A stretch of 35,387 nucleotides of DNA, taken from Bimuria novae-zelandiae CBS 107.79 (taxonomy: Eukaryota; Ascomycota; Dothideomycetes; Pleosporales; Didymosphaeriaceae). Shown here piece after piece: positions 10,361-20,440 of the stretch (positions are counted from its first letter, which is position 1; every line of letters starts with the position of its first letter). Made by a program: the position numbers and the translations under genes. The stretch lies in NCBI GenBank assembly GCA_010015655.1, contig ML976661.1, positions 594,885-630,271 of the forward strand. Direction: 5' to 3'. The notes beneath the pieces were generated by a model. It was not told where the DNA came from. It made no database searches and worked only from the letters and a program-made list of their open reading frames with translations.

Positions 10361-10804
10361 CTAGCTTAAGTTAGCCCTTAGAGGTGCGAGTTATAATAGT
10401 TTATAATTATTAATAATAGTTATACCCTTTAGATCCTCCTTCTCTAAAGCTTCTATTATATTAGTAATACGCTAATTATATTAAGTATAGCTATACTCTT
10501 TCTCCTCTACTTTAGCTAGCTCACGCTTAAGGCGAGTAGCTAACTCTTTTGCGTAAAGGAGCTCCAGACGCTTCTCACGCTTCTTCCTCTAAACACGCTC
10601 CCAATCTTTCTTAGGAACCTACAGGCTACACGGAGTATAAACAAAAATATAGCTAGCACACTCCCCGAAAGTAGCATCTACGAAGTAGCGTAACTTTATT
10701 TTCTAGCAGCGCTTATAACTAGATATTATCTCTAGACCCTAAGATTCCACCTTCTCTGCACGGGCACGATAAGTTACAACGGACAAGCGAGGAGCTTTTA
10801 GCAT
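10361..10804 (-). pseudogene. G1 antisense accessory frame with eroded Zn2Cys6 pattern and coiled coil
   Basis: On the minus strand an ATG at 10804-10802 opens a 148-codon frame whose stops are all TAG/TAA. It starts MLKAPRLSVVTYRARAEKVE. Residues 30, 33, 40, 49, 52 and 59 are Tyr, Cys, Tyr, Cys, Tyr, Cys. If the three Tyr codons (TAT, TAC, TAT) are read as Cys mutated in the CpA context, the spacing is C-x2-C-x6-C-x8-C-x2-C-x6-C, the GAL4-type binuclear zinc cluster. A charged, probably coiled-coil stretch follows (KKREKRLELLYAKELATRL). It lies antisense between chromodomain and 3' LTR. Function is not known; DNA binding is inference from the pattern. Confidence 0.72.
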
Positions 10805-10941
10805 AGTTAGTAAGGCAAAGAAAATTAAGAGGAGGCTATAACCTGCCTTAGGACGCAAGGACACGCACCTTTATATAAATTAATAATTATATATTAATAA
10901 TATAGTAAAGTAAAAAAATTAGATATTAGGATAATAACCTT

Positions 10942-10955
10942 AAAAAGAGGGATAG
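10942..10955 (+). promoter_or_regulatory. G1 polypurine tract
   Basis: AAAAAGAGGGATAG abuts the 3' LTR start at 10956. This purine run would prime plus-strand DNA synthesis. It also fixes the LTR boundary, since the LTR itself begins with TA rather than TG. Confidence 0.8.
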
Positions 10956-11505
10956 TATTAAATTTTAAACCTTATAAAAATAAGGAAACTAGATAATTAC
11001 GCTAAAAAAGTAATTATTAGTAAAATAACTAAGTTATAAAAATATATAAAGACATAAAGTAGCTAAAATTAGTAGTTACGTAATATAGTCCTGCATAAGC
11101 GAGAAGTCTAAGGGACTATAAAAGTCTAAGGGACTATAAAAGTCTAAGGGACTATAAAAATCTAAGGGACTATAAAAGTCCTAAGGACTATAATAGGTTA
11201 GTAGGACTATAATAATAATTTAGATAATAGTAAGGACTAGAATAGATAGTATATAGTTTAATAATTTCTCTATACTTCTCCTACTTCTTGTAGTTAACTT
11301 AATATACTATAAGTATATTTCTTATAGTAGATTAATAAACCTCCTAATTAGTTATTCTATAGTTTATTATAGAATTAAATTATTTTAGAAAACTACCTCG
11401 TGGCTATCTTTAGCTTTTGACCACTAAATATCTATAAGATACTCCACCCTTAACCTATCCTCCCCTAACCTGGATCAGGCTTAGGTACGTAGAGCCCTTG
11501 TAATA
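10956..11505 (+). repeat. G1 3' LTR (550 bp), tandem units expanded
   Basis: It is the same LTR as 4021-4535 but 35 bp longer. Four 18-bp units (11105-11176) plus a degenerate fifth (to 11194) replace the two plus one of the 5' copy, and one base is deleted near the start. The first 150 bases are strongly RIP-mutated while the last 120 keep CA and TG. Confidence 0.9.
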
Positions 11506-11510
11506 TCTAT

Positions 11511-12262
11511 TACCCGAGATTATTGCACGAGCCTACGCGATCTAAAAGGCCATGCGAATGCTCCGTGCGAAGAGGGTAAAGGTGAATATTAACTACGTAA
11601 TAAATACTCGCAAGGGACCTACTTTACATAAAGTTTTTAACTTTCTACTATAAAGCAAAGTAATAATTTAGAGGGGGAAGAAAGGCTAGATAGGCCTGTA
11701 TAAAATTTAAAGTATTACTAGGAGAGACGTAATAGTAGATCTAAGTAATAGACCCTTAACTAGCTAATATACGCACGTTAAGCTATATTACTATATAAAA
11801 GAACATCTACCTACTAAAGACGATAACTATACTATAAAATAGCTAATTAAACAGCTATAGATACGTAGAAGAGGCAGACTAAGGAAGAACTCTATATAAT
11901 ATAATACTTTATAAAGGAAAGCTCTGTACAAGACTATCTAACACCTTACGTAGAAGGAAAGAAACGCGTATAAACTCTCCTTAAGGCTATAGTAAAAAAG
12001 AGTAATTACAACTCTAAAAGCGCCCTTTAAAGAATTAAATTATATAAAGATAGACACCCTAATTCCGAATGGAATATTTAAGGTCTATAAGTTTAACCTA
12101 GAGATCTATACTAGCTAAATCTTTAACTTTTATTTTGTAAAAGAAATAAAAGGAAAATTAACTTAGTTATATAAAAAGTTATAACTTATACTAGCTAGAC
12201 ACTCTAATAAGGAGAAGGAAGAGATCTTAATATAGTTATTAATAATTTAAAGAAAAAGCTAG
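11511..12262 (+). pseudogene. C1 copia integrase C-terminus and RT N-terminus
   Basis: In frame with the part before 4020 this gives LPEIIARA, MRMLRAKRVKVNINYVINTR, a small beta-rich integrase tail (KG-IGLYKI, RDVIVDLSN), and then the RT entry: ERNAYKLSLRL, ITTLKAPFKELNYIKIDTLI, GIFKVYKF, IFNFYFVKEIKGKLT and LILARHSNKEKEEILI. It is cut at 12262 by G2 and continues at 19757 in the same frame. Glu, Lys and hydrophobic spacing follow the fungal copia RT closely. Gln and Trp codons are TAG/TAA. Confidence 0.88.
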
Positions 12263-12423
12263 TGTAATAGGCTACGTCTAGTTGTTGCCTCGGATCCTTG
12301 ACCCTTGGTTATACGAACCCTAAATATATAAGTTTAATGTCTAAAGCCTAACTTTAGACATTTTATTAAATTTATAAGTATTCTTTGAGTACCTTTAGCT
12401 CCTTAAGCGCCTAGCCTCTTATA
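12263..12423 (+). repeat. G2 5' LTR (161 bp)
   Basis: It begins TGTAATAGGCTACGTC and ends CCTAGCCTCTTATA. The 5' copy keeps TTGTTGCCTCGGATCC where the 3' copy has A for G at CpA-complement sites, so it is the less mutated of the pair at its start. Confidence 0.9.
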
Positions 12424-13189
12424 TTAAATTTAATTATTTTTACTTATTATAGGATAAGTAGATTTTAAATATAATTATAAACTAAAGCTACAAAGCAGCA
12501 CACGAAGTTAAAGGACTTACGTAAATAAATACTATAAAGGTAATGCCTAGACCTATAAAAAAAATAGAACCCTCCTTAGTAAGTAATTAAGAAGGAGTCC
12601 TTACGGATACTTAACGCTAGTAAGACTATATTTACTTAATAAAGAAGTTATAAAAATAAAAATAAGATCTTTTACTAAAAGTCTACGTTTTAGCGCAAAT
12701 AATTATGCGCAGTAAGCTATTAGCTTATAAAAAAGTAATAGTTAGGGAAATAAAAAGATAGCCTCCTTATTTATAACTAAACTTTAGGCATTAGGAGTTA
12801 ACGAGAATAAAATATAATAATTCTTAAGTAAGGTTAAAGCACTTATTAACTTCTAGGACACCTTTTAAACTCTGCTATAAAAAATAAGAGGACTAATTAA
12901 AGAAATAGTAAGGAAGCGCTAAGGTCCCCTAACAATATAATAATACTCTTAAAAAATAAGAGGTACGAATTAGCTATTAGAAGTAGACTAATAGATAGAG
13001 CTACTAAAGAGATTAATAGTAGAGCTTATCTTAAACTAAGGAAGAAGCCGCCGTCCTAAGATCCTTAACTTAGCTTACTTTAATAGTAAATAACAAGATT
13101 ACTATTACTTTAAGATAGTAATATAATATAAGCTCCTAGAGGATAGGGACTACCTTTAAAATATATTTAAATATATTATTAATTAATTA
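12424..13189 (+). pseudogene. G2 leader and Gag N-terminal region
   Basis: The primer-binding site and the start of gag are expected here from position. The stretch is strongly mutated, and I could not follow one frame for more than a few dozen codons. The last part joins the recognisable Gag frame that starts near 13190. No other gene signal was seen. Confidence 0.5.
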
Positions 13190-13990
13190 ACAGGACGTGT
13201 AGCGATAGTGGGAATTATATATTTAAACTACTACCTAAGATATACTAAAGCTAACCTCTAAGAGCTACTAAATTATAACTTTTATAACTACTTAGCAGAA
13301 GAAATCGCGTGTAAACGCTTATTTATAATATAATAAAAGAACTAGAAGCTTTATAATTTTAACTTTAACTTTAATAACTATGCTATAGAAGCTAAGGAGT
13401 ATAGTTAAGAGATTTTAAAAAACTTATACTTTTAAAGCCTTTGTAAGGACTTATAGTACTAAATAGTTATAATAAATATAAATAATAATTAGGACCTGTA
13501 AGGAGTCTAAAAGAAAGTTAATAAGATTAAAGAAAACCTCTTCTAAAATATATTATAGCTACTAAAGTTTTCTGCCAAGAACAGGGCGCTAGACAAGATA
13601 GATTAGGAACCTACCTAAGCTAACCCTAAAAGGATGTCTGACTAACGAAGCTAAGATAAAAAACACTAAGTAATAAACAGAGCTACAGGACACAGGTCTA
13701 GTAATATTTAGAAATAAGCTACGTGGGTGTCGCGCGAGGTAATAGAAACTTATAAAAAGAATAGTTCCTATTTTTATTATAAAGATATAGGATATCGCGT
13801 GAAGTAGTGTAAACTTTTACTTATAATAAAGCTAGTACAAGTTCGCGCCACTACACCTACTACTAAAAAAATTTTTAATAAAGAGTTTAATATAGCTTTT
13901 ACTAATTTAGAAAACTAGGTCCTCCTAGTAATAGTCGCTACTAGGAGGCAAAAGTAGGAAAATGGCAAAAGACAAGTTTTAATAACTTTT
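13190..13990 (+). pseudogene. G2 Gag with CCHC zinc knuckle
   Basis: The frame reads GRVAIVGIIYLNYYLRYTKA, EYSQEILKNLY-type helices with TAA/TAG for Gln, a basic linker (KRMSD, RATGHRSS), and near 13760-13815 the segment SYFYYKDIGYRVK-CKL. The latter is a C-x2-C-x3-(G)H-x4-C retroviral knuckle in which two Cys and the His have become Tyr by RIP. It is followed by NKEFNIAFTNLEN. Gag packages RNA into particles. The position directly upstream of the protease supports the call. Confidence 0.78.
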
Positions 13991-14019
13991 AAAAGCTATA
14001 GCTAGATTTAATATTAGTA

Positions 14020-14620
14020 ATAGTATACTTGCTTATTAATAACATTATGTTTATATTAATAATAATTAATTTAGGTTATTTAACCTTTAATTTTATATTA
14101 AAAAAAATTATAATAAAAGCCTACCTATAGCGTAAGAACCTACCTTATTTATAAGAGATTATTAGTATTAGAGGCATGCGACTCTTTATATAAAAAGTAG
14201 TTTAATTAGAAATAAATATTAATAGCTATATAAAACTAATATAACTATACGTCTTATCTAGTAATAGGGCGTACAATCTAATCCTTAGCCTAACCTAAAT
14301 AAAGAAGAATAGGGTTAAACTAGCCCTAGCGAAGAGATTAATTTAGATTAGAAGTTTAAGCACTCGTATCTGTAACTAAAAAAGTAAAACACTATTAATA
14401 AAGCCCTAAGAAGTATTAGCTATAGCCTTTATATCCCTAAATAAGCGTACTTAACGCCTAGGAAACAGGGCTAAGGTATTTTTTATATTAATAAAGGATA
14501 TATAGAAGGCGTTAACCCGCAAGCTAAAGGTAAACCTATAAGAGTTATTACCTAAAGCTTTTAAGGATTTATGGCGTATTTTTTATAGGGAACAAGCTAA
14601 CAAGCTCCCCCCGCACTATA
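14020..14620 (+). pseudogene. G2 protease and linker to RT
   Basis: One frame runs without a frameshift from about 14025 to beyond 15160. The first part reads LLINNIMFILIIINLGYLTF, then an YVLSSNRAYNLILSLT-I stretch comparable to the second half of a retropepsin, and then ELLPKAFKDLWRIFYREQAN leading into RT. The Asp-Ser-Gly of the active site is not preserved (Asn-Leu-Gly at the plausible place, a G-to-A change for Asp). The assignment depends on position and on the second-half motif. Confidence 0.65.
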
Positions 14621-15480
14621 GACCTAGAGTGAATCTTTTTATCCCTTTTATAGAAAAAGATAGCGAGACCCTAGAGATCCCCTATAGCCCTCTATTTAAT
14701 ATGTCTCGCGAAGAGCTACTTGTCCTTTAAAAAAAGCTTACTAAATACTTAGATAAAAGCTTTATTTAAGTAAGTAAGTCTAGCGCTATCGCCCTAGTAT
14801 TATTTACTAAGAAACTTAGTAGAGGGCTATACGTCTACGTTAATTATTAAGCCCTAAATACTATTTTAAAAAAGGTCTAGTATTTTTTACTATTAATTAA
14901 TAAGATCCTTTCGCTCCTCGCAAAGGCTAAATAGTTTAATAAACTTAATATAATTTAAGTCTTTTATAAGCTTTAGATAGTAAAAAGCAAGAAATAGAAA
15001 ATAGCGTTTAGAACTTAATTTAGTTTTTATAAGTAGTTAGTAGTTTTTTTTAGCCTAGCTAACGCGCTAAGTACGTTCTAGTAGTATATTAATTAGGTAC
15101 TAAGAGAGTACCTTAATAACTACTACTTAGTATATATAAATAACGTTCTTATCTTCTCTAGTAGTAGCTAAAAAGACTATAAAGAGAAAGTACGTACTAT
15201 AATTTAAAAGTTAAGGGCTATAGGACTGCACTTAAATATTAAAAAATCTAAGTTCTACGTTAAAAAGACTAAGTACTTTAAATTTATTATAAAAGTTAAT
15301 AAGGGCGTAAGCATAGACCTAGATAAAGTTTAAGTAATTTAGAAATAAAAGCTACTAACTTTAGTAAAAGGAGTCTAGAGCTTTATAAGCTTTATAAACT
15401 TTTATTAGAGATTTATATAAGACTTTTCCGGCATAGTAAGCCCCCTTATAAACTTACTAGTAAAAGAGTAGAATTTGTCT
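14621..15480 (+). pseudogene. G2 reverse transcriptase
   Basis: RT blocks in order: LFIPFIEKDSETLEIPYSPL, NMSREELLVL, KKLTKYLDKSFI, LVLFTKKLSRGLYVYVNY, LLLINKILSLLAKAK-FNKLN, KIAFRT-FSFYK, FFSLANALSTF, and the catalytic YINNVLIFSSS at about 15130-15165. Then come LHLNIKKSKFYVKKTKYFKFI and SFISFINFY-RFI-DFSGI. Both catalytic Asp of the YIDD box are Asn, each by G to A. The wording differs clearly from G1 and G3, so this is a separate gypsy lineage. Confidence 0.93.
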
Positions 15481-16060
15481 AGGGGTAAAAGTAGTAGCAC
15501 GTATTTAACTTCTTAAAAATAGCGTTTTATACGGACCCTGCGCTAGCCTACTTTAATCTTAAATAAGAATTAGTACTAAAAGTAGACGCCTTTAGCTAGT
15601 TAATTAAGAGATACTTCTCTTAGTATAATAATAATAGGATTTTACGCCTAGTAGCTTACTTCTTAGTAAAAAATAACCTGGTAAAATATAACTACGCTAT
15701 TTACAATAAAGAAATACTTATAGTTATTAGATATGTAGATAAATAGGACTATATATATTAAGTAGTAAAGCACCTTACGGTCTATACTAATTATAAAAAC
15801 CTTACGTATTTTACTACTAAATAAAGGTTAGATAAACGACACGTTTAGTAGGTAAATATACTTAGCTATATTAATATAATATTTATATATAGACTTGGTT
15901 TAATAATTTTTAGGGCGAACGCCCTCTCCTAGAGGGACTAAGACTTATTAAAGGATAGTAGAGATAATAAATTAAAATTAAGTTACTTTACGCTTTTTTA
16001 AAAGACTACTAAAAGAAATAGCTTAAAGTCTTTTATCCCCTAAATACTTACTACTATAAA
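15481..16060 (+). pseudogene. G2 RNase H
   Basis: After RT comes DPALAYFNLK-ELVLKVDAFS near 15535-15600, the catalytic Asp-Ala start of gypsy RNase H. It is followed by LLRYFSYNNNRILRLVAYFL with the usual Ser positions, NYAIYNKEILIVIRYVD (conserved Glu) and VYTNYKNLTYFTT (Asp changed to Asn at the third acidic site). It ends with FGANALS near 15910-15925, the counterpart of the family's ADALS. One frame change lies near its start. Confidence 0.85.
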
Positions 16061-17460
16061 AGAACCTCATTATACTAAAGTAAATAAAGACCTAGTGCTT
16101 GCTTACCTAACACGTCCTTAACTACCTATATTAACCCTTTAAGGAGGCGATAGCCCTGCCAAGCGACGCGAACTAGACTTTAACACTATATAGTAAGAGG
16201 CAGAACGCGATAAAGATAGCGTATATAATAAGATAAAGGCCTATATTAAGAATAGGCTTAAGAAGTTCGAACCTAGGTAGAAGTTATTTATTAGTATTTT
16301 AGAATATAGTATAGATAACTAAAGGTACCTACACTATAGGTTAAGATAATAAGTACTAAAATTAAAACTTTTATAAATAAAGCTAATAGTAATTGCGCAT
16401 AGTTTCTTCGCTTTAAAATACTTAAAAAAAATACTTATATAATTCTTACTTAAGACTACTTCTTTTTAGAGATGTCTAACTAAGTAAGGCAGTATATAAA
16501 GAACTATAATATTTATAAAAAAACTAAACTATAGAGAGAAGCGAAACAGGGCCTACTAAAGCCCTTATTACTACTTAAATAAGAATAGAAGCATATTATA
16601 ATAAATTTTATTACTACTTTACTTAAGAGTAATCGCTGCACGAATATTATAATAATTATAAATAAATTTAGGAAAGATCCTGAGTTTATTAGTTTCCTAA
16701 ATCTTAATATACTTATAGTCACGATAGCGTTCTTTTAATACTAGGTAGTAGACTACTTCTTCCCCTCCTCTATTATATCGGACCGCGGGGGACAATTCGT
16801 GAGCGAAATTTAGACTACACTCTATAAATAAGCAGGTATTAACTAAAGACTGGCTATAGTAAAGCATCTAGAGACGGACAGGCAAATAGAACAAATAAAC
16901 TCTGTCCTTAAAGCCTACCTCTAGGCGTACTATAACTAGTAATAGGATAATTAGATAAAGTAGCTTCCTATAGCCTAAATAGCTATTAAAGGGTAAGAAG
17001 CTATATTAATAAAAGTTAGCCTATTTTTCTTATTCTATAGCTAGAATATTAAACTAGTTAAGAACTTTAGGGCATAGAAATTAGCCTTAGAGCTTAGAAC
17101 TAACGTAAAGAAAGCTATAAAGGTAATAATAAAAAAGTTTAAGAAAGTTTTTAACTTTGCCTAGGCAAAAATAATAATAGCTTAATAAGAATAAGAGCGC
17201 CTAGCGAACTATTAACGTAAGGATACTCTAATTATAAAGGAAGACAATAAGGTATAGGTAAAGTATAAAGACTACCTTTAAAACTAATATCTAAGCAAGA
17301 AGCTTAACTAAAGGTAAAAAAAGTTTACTATAAAAAAGGTAATAAACTTTTACGTAGTAAAACTAGATATTCCGCCAAATATACACCTAAGATTCTACGT
17401 AAATAGGCTAAAGTTAGCCTTATTAAATCCTCTTTCTAGCTAAACCACTAATAACGCCTA
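16061..17460 (+). pseudogene. G2 integrase
   Basis: The core domain shows IINFIT near 16595 (first catalytic Asp to Asn) and a hydrophobic NIIIIINKF strand. SIISDRGGQFVSEI near 16775-16815 keeps the second Asp, followed by LETDRQIEQINSVLKAYL with the catalytic Glu near 16870-16920. The C-terminal part reads KYKDYL, KKFTIKKVINFYVVKLDIPP and IHLRFYVNRLKLALLNPL, the usual gypsy tail before a chromodomain. Upstream, 16070-16500 should hold the zinc-binding region and is harder to read. It is the best preserved integrase in the window. Confidence 0.9.
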
Positions 17461-17479
17461 GCCCGAAGCAATTATAATA

Positions 17480-17650
17480 GAAGGAGGGGAAGAAAAGTAT
17501 AGTATAGTTAATATATATAAAGAACGCTAGTTCCGTAAAGGTAAGAAAGTAAAATACTTAGTATAATAAAAAAACTACTCTTAAAGAACTTAGGAACCTT
17601 GTAGGAGCCTTAACTAAGCTATTATATTAAATTATTAAAAAAAAGTTTGC
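17480..17650 (+). pseudogene. G2 probable chromodomain
   Basis: The frame reads VNIYKER-FRKGKKVKYLV--KNYS and RT-EPCRSLN. The Tyr-Leu-Val-x-Trp-x-(Gly/Asn)-(Tyr/Phe) and Trp-Glu-Pro pattern of a chromodomain is visible if TAA/TAG codons are read as Gln or Trp. It directly follows integrase, where chromoviruses carry this domain. It is less clear than in G1 and G3. Confidence 0.6.
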
Positions 17651-18061
17651 TAAGCTATATTAAAATTAAAATAGAAAACTCTTAATAGGATTCTACCGTA
17701 ATATCCCCTAAATTAGCTTCTATTAGGGCCTAAAGAATGCTCTACGATGCCTGCCTTACTAATTAAAAAAATATAGCTATATAAAAGTGACTAAGATAAG
17801 GGTAGGAATAATATTATTAAGGGATAAAGTTAAGTATTAAGGAAGGAAGTTGAAAGGAAATTTTAAAAAAGTAACTTAAAAAATCCTTAAAATTACTAAA
17901 GATAATAAGGGGACTAAATAATTCTTATAGCAGTAAAGGATAACCCTTATAAAAGAAGTAAGCTTTAGAAGTGAACTAAAATAAGAAGAAGAAAGGAACT
18001 AGGTAAAAGAAATATTTTTAGCTACTAAAGAAATAGTAAAATCCTTTTTAATAATATTTAG
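17651..18061 (+). other. G2 spacer after pol
   Basis: This spacer separates the chromodomain-like segment from the extra frame. Short readable pieces exist (YSYIKVTKIRVGIILLRDKV near 17770-17830) but no frame covers it, and I assign no gene. Confidence 0.4.
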
Positions 18062-19345
18062 GTCTACTTCTCCGCCCTCTAATATACTACTAGAGTTAAG
18101 GAAGCTATTAGCCTCTTTACTTAGGCACTTTTTAATTATAATAACCTAAAGCTACTAGCGCAAGCCCTAGTAGGCTTAAGTAAGTATATTAGCTCCTGTG
18201 AGGACATTATCTATTATTTAAAAACTATTTATTATAATGCCCTTATCTACCACCACGAACTTGCTATAGAGCTACACGATATTAGCCTTAAAAGATAGCT
18301 TTATTATTTAAAAGAAACGTATAGAAGGATTCTTACACTCTTAATAAAATACTTTAAAATTAGTAGTATAAATTTAAAAAAAGTTAAAAGTCTTTTTAAC
18401 CGCGACGGCGATGCGCTCTAAGAACAAAATAGTTTTAAAAAAAGAAGTAATAAGGCCTAAAGTAGTAGTAGTTTTACTCTTAAAAGAGGAATAGTAATTA
18501 ATAATAGCAACTTTATAAGCAGAATAAAACGCGTTAAGGTTAATAAGAAAGGCCTTCTATTTTTAGCTACTTTTTAAAATCTTATTTATAAGATAGCTTA
18601 TACTAATAACTATAATATTAGTAAACTCTTCGCGGCCAACTTCGTTAAGGGCAGGCTAAATCTAGGTAGGAAAAGGAGTTAGTAGAGCACACCCTAAAGT
18701 TATCTAGAATAAGTTAGACTAAAGCATACTTGTCTAGTATAGCTAGTAAGCTTATAAGTATAGCACTCCTTCCAGGACACCATCTTGCCTGCCAGCACCT
18801 ACTAATAGACGTGTCTATAGGTAATATAATTAATATACTAGCGCTTAATTATCGCGCGTAGTAAGATTAGACTCTAAAAGCTAAGCTTATTATGTTAATA
18901 AGTACGCACACCTAGGCCGATAAAGAACTAAAAAGAAGGTTAGAAAAGTAAGGAGGCAAGTTAGAAAGTAGAAAGAAGTAAAAAAAAGTATAAAAAAAGG
19001 TCTAGAACTTACTTCGCGAGCTTTAAAAAGACTAAACTTTTTAGTAAGCTAGCTAAAAAGGATTACGTTAGCGTTAAAAATGGTAGCCTTATTTTAAAAA
19101 GGCTTAGTCTTCTTAAGTTAGTAGCAAAGTAACTACTATAGGGATAGGCCTTTTTTTATTTTATTATTAAAGTTAGTAGCATACCTTTAACGCTTAGGCG
19201 TCTTTATTACGTAGCTATTACGTAAAGGGCTAGCTATTTTATTAAAATAGTAAGAGGAATTAGGTCGCGAAGTTAGAGAAAACTAAGTTAAAAGTAAAAC
19301 GTTATAGCGCACGAAGTTAAGCTAAGAAAAAAGAAAGCTTAAAAG
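18062..19345 (+). pseudogene. G2 extra downstream frame, unknown function (about 425 codons)
   Basis: One plus-strand frame runs for about 1.28 kb with TAG/TAA stops only and no TGA, as expected for a RIP-damaged coding sequence. It reads VKEAISLFT, LKLLAQALVGLSKYISSCED, IIYYLKTIYYNALIYHHELA, ETYRRILTLLIKYFKISSIN, LFNRDGDAL, IKRVKVNKKGLLFLATF and LFAANFVKGRLNLGRKRS. A strongly basic second half follows (SQKVERSKKKYKKRSRTYFA, SLILKRLSLLKLVAK). The first half looks helical. No transmembrane run, zinc motif or enzyme motif is visible. It lies in sense orientation between the chromodomain and the polypurine tract, and I do not recognise it. It could be an accessory protein or a second Gag-like protein. 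Confidence 0.62.
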
Positions 19346-19575
19346 AGTAAGGTTTAAAAGCTAAGTAAGAAGTAATTTTATATATAGAATAATAAGTAAA
19401 CGCACTAGCGCGAATATACTATTATAATAACTACTTATAGTAAGGATATAAAATTAGACACGCAAGAACAGAACTAGTAAAAGGTTTATAATAGTAAGAG
19501 AATTATAAGTAGATAACAAAATAACTATAAAGCTATATAAACAAGATAAGACGCGGAGATTTTTTACCCTTAACA

Positions 19576-19588
19576 AAGGGAAGGGAGG
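19576..19588 (+). promoter_or_regulatory. G2 polypurine tract
   Basis: AAAGGGAAGGGAGG is followed by TA and then the 3' LTR start at 19591. It would prime plus-strand synthesis, and it supports the LTR boundary, where TG has become TA. Confidence 0.82.
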
Positions 19589-19590
19589 TA

Positions 19591-19751
19591 TATAATAGGC
19601 TACGCCTAGTTATTACCTTAGATCCTTAACCCTTAGTTATGCAAACCCTAAATATATAAGTGTAACGCCTAAAGCTTAACTTTAGACTTTTTATTAAATT
19701 TATAAGTATTCTTTTGGCACCTTTGGCTCCTTGAGCGCCTAGCCCCTTACA
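19591..19751 (+). repeat. G2 3' LTR (161 bp)
   Basis: It begins TATAATAGGCTACGCC and ends CCTAGCCCCTTACA, exactly the length of the 5' copy. RIP-type changes are concentrated in its first half. Confidence 0.9.
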
Positions 19752-19756
19752 GCTAG

Positions 19757-20440
19757 AGACTTATCTTAGTATTAAGCCTAACTCTTATTATCTTGCATGG
19801 TATATATTGCGAAATTCGTAATATTACACAAGCGTACGTATAGTCTATAGACAAGCTACTCTATATAATCTATATAATATAGGCAAGACTACTAAAGAAG
19901 CAAGAAAACGTCTTCCTACCTAACACTATACTATTCATTATTAAGCTACTATATAGAGTAGCTGAATTAGGACTGTATTACTTTAAAATCTACTATAACT
20001 ACTATAAAAACGCACTTAAGATAACTTCTTCTTTATTTAATTTATACCTACTTAGTACGAATAAAGGACTATTAACTTTTAGTCTTACTAGAATATAAAT
20101 AGATAATACACTTAGCATCGTCACCCCTAGTTTCTTATAAAGGAAAGAGGAGGAACTATAAAAAGTAAGTTTTTATATAAAACTAAAAATAATCCTTTCG
20201 CATAAGTAAAGCCTTACGTTCAATAATAAATAAATTCTACTAGAAGGAAACACTATCGTACTTACGTAAAAAGAAAAATTTAGCTAACTTTATATAATTA
20301 ACCTAAAGGCTATTAATATATAATATTAATATATTATATAGAGAGTGAGAGGAGCATATATTACCTTAGTCTACTAACTAAAGGTAGTATTTAATCTATT
20401 CGCCGCCGCGCAAGATACTAAACTGACGGATATAAACATG
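19757..20440 (+). pseudogene. C1 reverse transcriptase, main part
   Basis: The frame continues from 12262 with RLILVLSLTLIILHGIYCEI, then RNITQAYV-SIDKL (catalytic block A, Asp changed to Asn), LYRVAELGLYYFKIYYNYY, LSTNKGLLTFSLTRI, and IDNTLSIV near 20099-20120. The last replaces the Asp-Asp box of this copia lineage (second Asp to Asn). Then come FNNK-ILLEGNTIVLT and RVRGAYITLVY. The enzyme copies RNA to DNA in the copia particle. Damage is by G to A and TAG/TAA only, and the frame is intact over hundreds of codons. Confidence 0.9.

Larger units (their letters stand above)
4021..11505 (+). mobile_element. G1: complete Ty3/gypsy chromovirus nested in C1
   Basis: The LTRs at 4021-4535 and 10956-11505 share their sequence and differ in length by tandem-unit number. 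The flanking target duplication TCTAT (4016-4020 and 11506-11510) is perfect. Order is gag, an unidentified frame, protease, RT, RNase H, integrase, chromodomain, an antisense frame, and a polypurine tract next to the 3' LTR. Both LTR starts read TATTA, which I take as TGTTA after RIP. Length is 7,485 bp, of which 230 bp are a later solo-LTR insertion with its target copy. All coding frames are inactivated by RIP. Confidence 0.92.
12263..19751 (+). mobile_element. G2: complete Ty3/gypsy element with extra 3' frame, nested in C1
   Basis: LTRs of 161 bp (12263-12423 and 19591-19751) begin TGTAATAGG or its RIP form TATAATAGG and end CTTATA or CTTACA. The target duplication GCTAG (12258-12262, 19752-19756) is perfect. 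Length is 7,489 bp. Order is gag with a CCHC knuckle, protease, RT, RNase H, integrase, a likely chromodomain, an extra frame of about 425 codons, polypurine tract, LTR. The gap of nearly 2 kb between pol and the 3' LTR is unusually long. It belongs to a gypsy lineage different from G1 and G3. Confidence 0.92.

Noticed and set aside
16513..16722. Minus-strand open frame with hydrophobic residues
   Set aside because: It is the shadow of the G2 integrase core on the other strand.
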